Shown one piece after another: positions 1 through 6,300 of a stretch of DNA of 9,756 nt. Below the pieces are notes generated by a model, which saw only the letters and a program-made list of their open reading frames with translations, was not told the origin of the DNA and searched no databases. The DNA comes from W11650 sp963545585 (lineage in GTDB: Bacteria > Bacillota > Clostridia > Lachnospirales > Vallitaleaceae). Position 1 is the first letter of the stretch, and the number at the start of each line of letters is the position of its first letter. The position numbers and the translations under genes were made by a program. The stretch is from assembly GCA_963545585.1 (NCBI GenBank), contig CAUUKX010000078.1, positions 1-9,756 on the forward strand. Direction: 5' to 3'.

Positions 1-77
1 AGAGCAGCCAATTTTTCTTTAAAAAAAGAGGACATTTACTATTGCAATTTACCAAGAATTTTTTCGAAAAAAAATGC

Positions 78-106
78 TTGCCAAAAAGACGGCTATCTGT
101 TATCAT
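78..106 (+). promoter_or_regulatory. Sigma-A promoter of the tRNA-Val gene
   Basis: The -35 box TTGCCA (78-83) and -10 box TATCAT (101-106) each match the consensus at 5 of 6 bases and are separated by exactly 17 bases. Transcription should start near 112-113, only a few bases before the mature tRNA 5' end at 116, so RNase P would remove a very short leader. The A/T tracts at 56-75, directly upstream of the -35 box, look like an UP element, as is common for stable-RNA promoters. Boxes and spacing are seen directly; the start point and UP element are inferred. Confidence 0.8.
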
Positions 107-115
107 ATTTCCAGC

Positions 116-188
116 GGGAGGTTAACTCAGCTGGTAGAGTGTCACCTTGACATGGTGGAAGTCGCAGGTTCGAGTCCTGTACCGCCCA
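116..188 (+). tRNA. tRNA-Val (anticodon GAC), no encoded CCA
   Basis: A complete cloverleaf can be drawn. The acceptor strands are 116-122 and 181-187, with discriminator A188. The D stem is ACTC/GAGT (125-128/137-140). The anticodon stem is 142-146/154-158, with loop TTGACAT and anticodon GAC at 149-151, which reads valine codons GUC and GUU. The T stem is GCAGG/CCTGT with loop TTCGAGT (169-175). The 3' CCA is not encoded, so it must be added by CCA nucleotidyltransferase. One oddity is that acceptor position 4 (A119) faces position 69 (G184), a non-Watson-Crick A-G pair in an otherwise well-paired stem. The gene stands alone between its own promoter and terminator. Confidence 0.95.
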
Positions 189-191
189 TAG

Positions 192-225
192 AAAGAGCAA
201 AGTTTTTCGGGACGTTGCTCTTTTT
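192..225 (+). terminator. Intrinsic terminator of the tRNA-Val gene
   Basis: AAAGAGCAA (192-200) pairs perfectly over 9 bases with TTGCTCTTT (215-223) around a 14-base loop, and the 3' arm runs into the T tract at 221-225. It begins four bases after the tRNA 3' end, so the transcription unit is a single tRNA. Confidence 0.85.
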
Positions 226-227
226 GT

Positions 228-232
228 TATTT
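228..232. repeat. Left target-site duplication TATTT
   Basis: TATTT lies immediately outside the left terminal inverted repeat at 233. The same five bases lie immediately outside the right inverted repeat (458-462). A five-base direct repeat exactly abutting both ends of an inverted-repeat element is the usual footprint of DDE-transposase insertion. The A/T-rich sequence means a chance match is possible, but the exact abutment makes it less likely. Confidence 0.65.
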
Positions 233-252
233 ACTCAACTTTCCCCTGATCG
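233..252. repeat. Left terminal inverted repeat of the MITE-like element
   Basis: The first 13 bases (ACTCAACTTTCCC) are perfectly complementary to 445-457. Allowing mismatches at 246 and 249, the match extends through TG and TCG to base 252, giving 18 of 20. Confidence 0.75.
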
Positions 253-437
253 AAGTGCTGCGCACTTCTGCCCGGGCGGGCAATCTGCCATAGTCTTTTT
301 TGGCTCTATCCCGCTCAGAGAGCGGGTGCATGGACTCCACTTTCGGCCGATGGCATCGCAATTTGCCTATCGTTCCCGCCCGCCGCCGAAAGGCGTAGCC
401 TTTCTGGAAGCAACGAGCCTAAAAAAGACTGTTCTAA

Positions 438-457
438 CGAACATGGGAAAGTTGAGT
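438..457. repeat. Right terminal inverted repeat of the MITE-like element
   Basis: GGGAAAGTTGAGT (445-457) is the exact reverse complement of the left end, and 438-444 extends the match with two mismatches. It ends directly at the right copy of the TATTT duplication. Confidence 0.75.
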
Positions 458-462
458 TATTT
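458..462. repeat. Right target-site duplication TATTT
   Basis: This is the second copy of TATTT, directly outside the right terminal inverted repeat and matching 228-232. Confidence 0.65.
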
Positions 463-479
463 AAAATAACAAAAAGATA

Positions 480-508
480 TTTACTTGCCGGCGGAAATTC
501 GATATAAT
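480..508 (+). promoter_or_regulatory. Sigma-A promoter of the GntR-family gene
   Basis: A perfect -10 box TATAAT (503-508) lies 17 bases downstream of TTTACT (480-485), which matches the -35 consensus at 4 of 6 bases. Transcription should start around 514-515, giving a leader of about 52 bases. The -35 box is only 17 bases beyond the right target-site duplication of the MITE-like element, so the element forms the immediate upstream context of this promoter. Confidence 0.7.
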
Positions 509-549
509 AAGTAAAGTTATTAAGGTTGAAGGCGTAAATGAAACGGGGC

Positions 550-557
550 AAGGAAGG
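550..557 (+). promoter_or_regulatory. Ribosome binding site selecting the GTG start of the GntR gene
   Basis: AAGGAAGG lies 9 bases before GTG at 567. The next in-frame ATG (576) would sit 18 bases away, too far for this site, so the GTG start is preferred. Confidence 0.65.
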
Positions 558-566
558 TGGCTTAAT

Positions 567-1253
567 GTGGCAGAAATGCAAGTAAATTTAGATCATTATT
601 TACCGCTGAGGGACGTTGTTTTTAAAAATCTGCGGACGGCAATCCTGCGGGGCGATTTTCAGCCGGGTGAAAGGCTGATGGAAAATCAGTTAGCTGACAG
701 AATGGGCGTCAGTCGGACGCCGATTCGGGAAGCGATTCGTAAGCTGGAGTTGGAAGGGCTGGTTGTCATGGTTCCCCGCAAAGGCGCTGAAGTAGCCAAT
801 ATTACCGAAAAGGACATTAACGACGTGCTGGAAGTCCGGGCGACCTTAGAAGGACTGGCGATTCGGCTGGCTTGCGAGAATATGCAGTCGGAAGATGTTG
901 AACGTTTGATGCGGGTCAATCGGGAATTTATTAAGGCAGTGACAGATAAGGACAAGGATAAAGTGCTGGAATGGGATGTGGCGTTTCATGATATTATTTT
1001 TGAGGCATCCGGCAATGATAAGCTGATTCAGATTTTAAACAATTTAAGAGAGCAAATCTATCGCTACCGGATGGAATATATTTATCATATCGCTGATCAT
1101 GGACAGTTAGTGGCGGAACATTTGCAAATTGTGGACGCACTTAAAAATAAAGAACCTGAACTGGCGACGGTATTAGCGGTTGCACATGTTCAGGCTCAGA
1201 AAAAATCGGTAATTGAATATACGAAAAAAAATAAAAAAGAAAGACTACGATAA
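567..1253 (+). CDS. GntR-family transcriptional regulator, FadR/FCD subfamily
   Basis: This 228-residue protein is predicted to be a cytosolic DNA-binding repressor or activator controlled by a small metabolite. The N-terminal winged helix-turn-helix spans about residues 12-78, with the characteristic recognition stretch MGVSRTPIREAIRKLELEGLV (residues 46-66, spanning the motif) and a wing at P70-G73. The C-terminal all-helical FCD domain (about 83-215) keeps the expected metal ligands D137, H141, H185 and H207. Length is normal for the family. It starts at GTG, preceded by AAGGAAGG. The promoter at 480-508 should make it monocistronic. Its stop lies inside the 3' end of the convergent minus-strand gene, a 9-base overlap. 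The ligand and operator cannot be read from the sequence, and no adjacent same-strand metabolic gene suggests a target, so a specific name such as FadR, LldR or GntR is not justified. Confidence 0.92.
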   Translation: MAEMQVNLDHYLPLRDVVFKNLRTAILRGDFQPGERLMENQLADRMGVSRTPIREAIRKLELEGLVVMVPRKGAEVANITEKDINDVLEVRATLEGLAIRLACENMQSEDVERLMRVNREFIKAVTDKDKDKVLEWDVAFHDIIFEASGNDKLIQILNNLREQIYRYRMEYIYHIADHGQLVAEHLQIVDALKNKEPELATVLAVAHVQAQKKSVIEYTKKNKKERLR

Positions 1254-1874
1254 CTTTGCTAAATAATTCAGAATTCTTTGTTTGGAAGAAGAATCCATAT
1301 CCTGAACCAGAGCGGTTAAGACCTGCAGGGACTCGGAAGAAGATTGTGCCTGATAAAGGTCGGCCAGCAGAAAATAATGCTGACAGATATCGGATTTGAG
1401 CCGGATGGCTTCTTCCAGAGCAGTAATGGCTTCGTCAGCGTGCTCATGCTCGTTCATCAAAATGGCATATTCATAAAGAAAGCTCAAAAAAGCTTCATAG
1501 TTTTCTTCCGCTTGGGCGATCACCGGCTGATTGGCAGTACCGAAGTTCAGGCGCAGATCGGTATTGCTCATGTTGCTGAGTGAAAGCATCGGTAAAGAAA
1601 CGCTGCCACGGATTTGTTTTTCCAGAGTTTTATACTTTTCGGCGGCGGCTGGCTCTAAGTCCAGTGCCGGAAAATTGAAGCGGGAAATGTTGGGGTGAAA
1701 ATACAGCTCAGCCGGGATTTCTTTTTTGCGGACGGACAGCGACCGCTCTTCTTTACCCCAAAAGGCTTCCTTTTCCGCTTCGTGCTTTTCTTGCCGTTTG
1801 CGCAGATTGTGAGTCCAGATAAACAAAAAGGTCAGGAATAAAATAAAAAAAGAAGGTATTGTAAAATTGGGCAT
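1245..1874 (-). CDS. Membrane-anchored protein with TPR-like helices, function unknown
   Basis: This 209-residue protein is not one I can name. A hydrophobic segment at about residues 5-20 is followed by a basic, charged stretch (NLRKRQEKHEAEKE, 23-36). That pattern suggests a single N-terminal membrane anchor with the remainder in the cytoplasm. The middle holds a polar region with the run SNMSNTDLRLNFG (100-112). From about 121 to 205 come amphipathic helices resembling tetratricopeptide repeats, for example residues 146-160 (HADEAITALEEAIRL) followed by HYFLLADLYQAQ (166-177). This suggests a protein-protein interaction role. The ATG at 1874 is supported by GGAAAGGA on the minus strand seven bases upstream. 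A near-consensus minus-strand promoter lies at 2010-2038. The 3' end overlaps the GntR gene tail-to-tail. Cysteine content and codon use look ordinary. Confidence 0.75.
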   Translation of the reverse strand: MPNFTIPSFFILFLTFLFIWTHNLRKRQEKHEAEKEAFWGKEERSLSVRKKEIPAELYFHPNISRFNFPALDLEPAAAEKYKTLEKQIRGSVSLPMLSLSNMSNTDLRLNFGTANQPVIAQAEENYEAFLSFLYEYAILMNEHEHADEAITALEEAIRLKSDICQHYFLLADLYQAQSSSESLQVLTALVQDMDSSSKQRILNYLAKLS

Positions 1875-1899
1875 ACGAAAATCCTTTCCAAATAGTCGG

Positions 1900-1929
1900 T
1901 TTCCAAAATCAGCCGGCAGAGCATATAAT
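1900..1929 (+). promoter_or_regulatory. Candidate promoter for the miniprotein-sbcDC operon
   Basis: A perfect TATAAT (1924-1929) is preceded, with an 18-base spacer, by TTTCCA (1900-1905), a 4 of 6 match to the -35 consensus. It would give a leader of about 150 bases before the miniprotein start at 2087. The -10 box overlaps a small palindrome. This is the best plus-strand candidate I can find upstream of the operon, but the -35 is weak and another start is possible. Confidence 0.4.
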
Positions 1930-1940
1930 CCGGCGGATTA
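1926..1940. promoter_or_regulatory. Palindrome overlapping the plus-strand -10 box
   Basis: TAATCC (1926-1931) and GGATTA (1935-1940) form a perfect 6-base inverted repeat around GGC. It overlaps the candidate plus-strand -10 box and also lies in the leader of the minus-strand gene. It could be an operator or an RNA hairpin. No regulator is identifiable, so the role is speculative. Confidence 0.35.
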
Positions 1941-2009
1941 GGAATGGAAAAAGGTATTCCGGCAAACGAAAAGATATTGGAGATAAAAAAGAATTTTGCC
2001 GATGTCTAT

Positions 2010-2038
2010 AGTATATATCAAAAAAAACTTTCTGTCAA
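2010..2038 (-). promoter_or_regulatory. Sigma-A promoter of the minus-strand TPR-like gene
   Basis: On the minus strand a perfect -35 box TTGACA (2038 down to 2033) is followed, after exactly 17 bases, by TATACT (2015 to 2010), a 5 of 6 match. It points toward the gene starting at 1874 and would give a leader of about 130 bases. It is one of the two strongest promoters in the window. Confidence 0.75.
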
Positions 2039-2073
2039 AGTGAAACTTAGCATGAGAAAAAATGGCAGAGAAG

Positions 2074-2080
2074 AAAGGAG
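2074..2080 (+). promoter_or_regulatory. Strong ribosome binding site ahead of a TTG start
   Basis: AAAGGAG is placed six bases before TTG at 2087. There is no in-frame ATG near it: ATGs at 2052 and 2062 are in other frames. It is the main evidence that the 32-codon reading frame is translated. Confidence 0.65.
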
Positions 2081-2086
2081 TTCCTC

Positions 2087-2185
2087 TTGTTTTACAGTCG
2101 AAAAGTACAAAAAAGAATCGCAATCGGGATTGCAGTTGTTATGGTTTTAACGATTGTGTTGTCGATTTTAGCACCGTATTTATAA
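2087..2185 (+). CDS. 32-residue single-span membrane miniprotein
   Basis: The frame opens with TTG six bases after AAAGGAG and closes with TAA 15 bases before the sbcD ATG. The product has a short basic start (R5, K6, K9, R10), then an unbroken hydrophobic span from I11 to about A29 containing G14, M19 and T22, ending APYL. This is the layout of a small protein with its N-terminus inside and one membrane helix. Known Firmicute miniproteins of this size and shape, such as the stressosome-associated Prli42 family, have a similar basic-then-hydrophobic pattern. The resemblance is only in architecture and I cannot confirm homology. The spacing suggests co-translation with sbcD. Strong site placement, absence of polar residues in the span, and tight linkage argue that it is real. 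The TTG start and small size leave some doubt. Confidence 0.65.
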   Translation: MFYSRKVQKRIAIGIAVVMVLTIVLSILAPYL

Positions 2186-2200
2186 AAGAAGGGTTTGAGC

Positions 2201-3388
2201 ATGAAAATCATTCATACCGCTGATTGGCATTTAGGAAAGCTTTTGGGGGGAACTTACCTGCACGAGGATCAAGCATTTTTCTTGCGTCAGTTTTTTCTTT
2301 TTTTAGAGCAGGAAAAACCGGATCTGATTCTCCTATCGGGGGATATTTATGACCGTTCCTATCCGCCGGTAGAAGCAGTCCGGCTTTTAAATGAATGCTT
2401 TGAAAAAATTATTTTGGAATTAAAAATACCGATGGTGGTGATTGCCGGGAATCATGATCATCCGGAAAGACTGGATTTTGGCAGCAGCTTAATGGAAAAA
2501 TCCGGTCTTTATTTGCGGGCAAAATTAGACCGGGAAATTAAGCCGCTTTCTTTTCGTGATGAGTTTGGCGAGTGGGAGATTTATCCAATCCCCTATGCCG
2601 ACCCGGCGGCAGTGCGCACTCTTTATGAGGATGAGAAGATTCGCAGTGCACAGGATGCGATGAGCCGGATTCTATCTCCGATAGCGGATCGGATTCAGGC
2701 AGAAAAAGAAGCGGCAGGGCAGCAGGGGCAGCCCACCAAGCGCTACATTGCGGTGCTGCATGCTTTTTTTAGCAGCTCTCAGGCGGAAGAGCCAGAGGAG
2801 TCGGATTCAGAGCGACCGCTGTCGATTGGCGGAGCTGACCATATTTCGGCGGGACTGTTGGATGCGTTTGATTATGTTGCTTTAGGGCATTTGCATAAGC
2901 CGCAGCAAATCGGGAGAGAAAGCGTTCGCTATGCCGGGTCGCTGTTAAAATACTCTTTTTCCGAGGCAAATCATAAAAAGTCGCTGACAGTTTTGGATTG
3001 GCAGGAAGAGTTGACCATCCGGCTGGAAAGCTTGCCGGTCAGGCGGGATTTGCGCATCGTCCGGGGAACGCTGGCGGAAATCTTAGAGCGCGGCCGGCGG
3101 GAACAAAGCGAAGATTATGTGTTGGCGGTTTTGGAAGACAAGCAGGTATTGCTCGATCCGATCAGCGATTTAAAAGCGGTTTACCCGAATATTTTGGGTT
3201 TGGAGTACCAAAAGGAGCAGGAATTGACCGGAGTCGGCACCGAGCAGAGCGGTGCTGCCATCAGCCGGAAGGATATTTGGCTGTTATTTTCCGAGTTTTA
3301 TGAAGAGGTGACCGGCGAGCAGCCGGAGCCGGGAGCTTTACAGCACTGGCGGGAAAGCGGAGGAAGAAGCGGCAATGAAACCGATTAA
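2201..3388 (+). CDS. sbcD: Exonuclease SbcCD subunit D (Mre11-like nuclease)
   Basis: This 395-residue protein is the metallo-phosphoesterase subunit of the SbcCD complex. The complex uses SbcC ATP hydrolysis to degrade DNA ends and cut hairpins or protein-blocked ends during repair and replication. The calcineurin-like motifs are all present: D8 and H10 (ADWHLGK), D48 (SGDIYDR), N84 and H85 (GNHDHP), H187 (HAFFSSS), then H230 and H232 (GHLHKPQ). The SDSERPLSIGG segment (201-211) is typical of SbcD. Residues after about 275 form the capping and SbcC-binding region. ATG at 2201 is chosen because AGAAGGG (2187-2193) sits seven bases upstream. An in-frame TTG at 2195 is too close to that site. 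The gene follows the miniprotein by 15 bases and overlaps sbcC by 14, indicating translational coupling. Confidence 0.96.
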   Translation: MKIIHTADWHLGKLLGGTYLHEDQAFFLRQFFLFLEQEKPDLILLSGDIYDRSYPPVEAVRLLNECFEKIILELKIPMVVIAGNHDHPERLDFGSSLMEKSGLYLRAKLDREIKPLSFRDEFGEWEIYPIPYADPAAVRTLYEDEKIRSAQDAMSRILSPIADRIQAEKEAAGQQGQPTKRYIAVLHAFFSSSQAEEPEESDSERPLSIGGADHISAGLLDAFDYVALGHLHKPQQIGRESVRYAGSLLKYSFSEANHKKSLTVLDWQEELTIRLESLPVRRDLRIVRGTLAEILERGRREQSEDYVLAVLEDKQVLLDPISDLKAVYPNILGLEYQKEQELTGVGTEQSGAAISRKDIWLLFSEFYEEVTGEQPEPGALQHWRESGGRSGNETD

Positions 3389-6300
3389 ATTAACCATGAC
3401 AGCTTTTGGCCCGTTTGCTGGTACAGAAGTGATTGATTTTCAGCAGATGGATAAAGAACCGGTTTTCCTGATTTGCGGGCCGACCGGAGCCGGCAAGACC
3501 ATGATTTTTGATGCGATTGCCTATGCTCTGTTCGGAGAAGCCAGCGGCCAGGAAAGAAAACCGGAGGAGCTGCGCAGTGATTTTGCCCGGGATGATGTTT
3601 TGACGGAAGTGGAACTTATTTTTGCGGTCAGGGGGCAAAGCTACCGGATTTACCGGCAGCCGCGCCAGATGCGGCGCAAAAAATCCGGCGAGGGTGTAAC
3701 CGAGGTGGCAGCCAAAGCGGAGTTGTCCTATACCGATGCCGGCGGCGCTGCCTGGGTTTTTACAAAGGCTGCGGAAATCAATGAAAAAGTCAGAGAGATT
3801 TTGGGGCTGGGTGCGGATCAGTTTAAGCAAATTATGATGCTGCCGCAGGGGGAGTTCCGCAAGCTTTTAACAGCCGACAGCAAGGAAAGAGAAGCAATTT
3901 TACGCGATATTTTTGACGCAGCCAGATATTTGCAGTTACAGTTAGCCTTAAAGCAGGAAAGCGACCGGTTGGAAAAAGAAATCAGGGAAATAAGAAAGCT
4001 GCAGCAGCAGTGGATTTTGCAGTTACAGGTGGCACCGGAGAAAGAAACCGGATTGGCAGAGCTTTTGGCCAAAGAGGAAATTGACCGGCCGGAGCTGTTT
4101 GCGGCTGTCCGGCGGCAAAACGAAAGCGATATCCGGCAGGCAGAAACGAAAAAAGAAAAAGCCGAGCAGTTGGCCGCTCAGGTTCAGCAAAAGAAAGAAA
4201 CGCTTTTTTACCGGCAGCAGGAAAATGAGAAATTGTCGGAGCTAAAGCAGGTACAGGCCTATTTGCTGCGTTTAAAAGCACAGGCGGAGGAAATCCGGCA
4301 AAAAGAAGCGGAAGCGGAAGCCATCCGGCGGGCGCTGGTGCTAAAGCCTTATGCCGAGCAATGTCGGGACTTGGCCAGGCAGGCGGAGCAGCTGGCAGCG
4401 GAAAAAGCCCAGCGGCAGGAGGCCTTACAGGCAGCGGAAGCCCAAAAAGAGAAATTGGCGCAAAGGTATCAGGCGTTTCAGTCTGAAGAATATCAGGCGG
4501 CCTTGGCAGCGGCCGGAGAGGAACTGCAAACCCTCGGCCGGGAGATTCCACTGCTGCGTTCGCTGCTGGATTTGCGTGAGCGCTATAACCGGCTGAAACA
4601 GGAAAACTTGGTGAAAGAAAAAGAGTTTCAGGAATTTACCGACCAGAAAGAAAAATTGCAAATACGGATGAAAGAGCTGCGCCAGACTTTAGAAGAGACC
4701 GAATCAAGTGAAGCCGCCAAGATCGTGTTGGAACAAAAGCTAACTCAATTTTTAAAGTGGAAGGAGCTTTGGCAGAAAGAGGAAAGCTGCCGTAAGCGGC
4801 AAATGGAGAGCAAAGCGGCGGAGCAGAGATTAGCGGAGCGGCTGGCCGCGGCGGAAAAGCGGTATCAAAGCGAGCAGGAAAAGCTGCGCCATAATCATGT
4901 GCTGGCGCTGCGTCAGGATTTAAAAGACGGTGATATTTGTCCGGTTTGCTTAGGGCTTTACCGGATGCCAGTTGGCGATTTGGGACAGGCGGAGACGGCT
5001 GATTTAAAAGAAGCCGAGCAGGTTAGAGAGGAAGTCCGGCGGGAGCAGGAAGCGCTGTTGAAAAAACAAACAGAATTAGCCGCCCAGAGCCGGCTGTTGA
5101 CCGAGCAGCTGATAGCAGAAAGCGGGCAAAGGAATTTGGATGAGATTCGGCAATATTTAAGCCGAATGGAAACGGAACAGGCGGATATGCAAAAGCAGGT
5201 GGCGGAATATGACCGGCAGATTCAGCTGCGCCGAGCGGCTAAAAAGGAACTGGAGCAGACGGCGGCAGCCGAGGAAGAATTACTGCGCCGGGAAAAAGAG
5301 ATTACGGCTGAATACCGGCAAAAGCAGGCGGAATTAAATGAAGCAGCCGGACAGGGCAGGGCTTTAAAGGAATCGATTTCGGACGAGTACTGCGAAAAAG
5401 CCTCTCCGGCGGCGGTTAAGGAATTGGAGCGGCGGCGGATAAAGCTGGAAACGGAGCGGGCAGAAGCAGAAACGAAACGCAAACAGACCGAAAAAGATTA
5501 CCGCCAAAGTCAGGTTGCGTATGCGCAGGCACAGACAGCTATGGAGGAAACCGAGCGCCACAGCCAGCAAAGACAGGAACAGTGGCAAAAAGCGCAGGCT
5601 GAGTTTCAAAGCCGGCTGACGGCACAGAACTTTGCCGATGAAGCCACCTGGCGGCAAACCGCAGACAAGGCGGCAGCCGAGGATGTGTTGCGGGCCGAGG
5701 TCAAAGCCTATGGTGAAGAATGGCTGAGGAGCACGGAAACAGAAAAAAGGCTGCGTCAGGAAGTAACGATTGAAAGGCCGCATCCGCTGGCACAAACGGA
5801 AGAAGAAATCCGGAAGATAGAAGCAGAGCGGGCAGCCGCTGGCGAGCAGGCTATTTTGCTGCGTCGCCGCGCCGATGAAAATGAGCGGGTGCTGAAAGAA
5901 CTGATTCGGATGGAAGGACGCCGAGAATCAGAAAAAAAAGAATATGCCGGCATTTCCGCTTTAGCTAAGGCGGCAAATGGAGAAAATATTAAAAAATTAA
6001 CCTTTGAGCGCTATGTACTGGCGGTTTTTTTAGAAGATGTACTGCGGATGGCCAATTACCGGCTGGCTAAAATGACTGGCCGCTACACTTTAAAGCGAAA
6101 GGAAGAAGTTACGCATCGGGGACGGCAAAGCGGTCTGGAAATAGAAGTTTTTGATGCTTTTACTGGTAAGACCAGAAATGTCAATACCCTGTCCGGTGGC
6201 GAGGGCTTTAAGGCAGCATTAGCGATGGCGCTGGGCTTATCCGAGGTGATTTCCGCTTATGCTGGCGGGATTGAGTTAGATATGCTGCTGATTGACGAAG

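Larger units (their letters stand above)
233..457. mobile_element. MITE-like non-coding element with terminal inverted repeats
   Basis: This 225-base element fills most of the gene-free stretch between the tRNA terminator and the regulator promoter. Its ends are perfect 13-base inverted repeats (ACTCAACTTTCCC at 233-245, complement at 445-457), extendable to 18 of 20 matches. A second inverted repeat pairs 292-306 with 415-430 apart from one bulged base. Three hairpins have 7-bp stems and 3-base loops: 252-268, 310-326 and 388-404. Smaller ones are GGCA-ATC-TGCC (279-289) and CGAT-GGC-ATCG (348-358). Palindromes GCCCGGGC (270-277) and TCGGCCGA (343-350) are also present. No credible ORF lies within it. 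TIRs plus a TATTT duplication suggest a miniature inverted-repeat element mobilised in trans, but I cannot name its transposase family. A structured RNA is the main alternative. Confidence 0.7.

Noticed and set aside
274..381. GGGCGGG (274-280) pairing with CCCGCCC (375-381) as part of the element's fold
   Set aside because: The complement is real but would cross the nested repeat 292-306/415-430, making a pseudoknot. Low-complexity GC runs make a chance match likely, so it was not used in the fold.
74..469. 131-codon plus-strand ORF
   Set aside because: It runs straight through the tRNA, its terminator and the inverted-repeat element, has no ribosome binding site, and shows no protein-like composition. 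Part of it is forced by tRNA sequence.
315..581. 88-codon minus-strand ORF
   Set aside because: It covers the MITE-like element, the regulator promoter and the start of the GntR gene, with no ribosome binding site or recognisable domain.
538..585. 15-codon ATG frame in the GntR leader as a possible leader peptide
   Set aside because: The ATG is weakly served and the frame overlaps the real GTG start. No regulatory codon run or terminator structure supports attenuation.
1944..2150. 68-codon plus-strand ORF starting at ATG 1944
   Set aside because: It has no properly spaced ribosome binding site, reads through the minus-strand promoter region, and its 3' part overlaps the better supported 32-residue frame in another frame.
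3982..4551. 189-codon proline-rich minus-strand ORF
   Set aside because: It is the antisense shadow of the GC-rich, Glu/Gln/Ala-rich coiled coil of sbcC, with low-complexity composition and no start signals.
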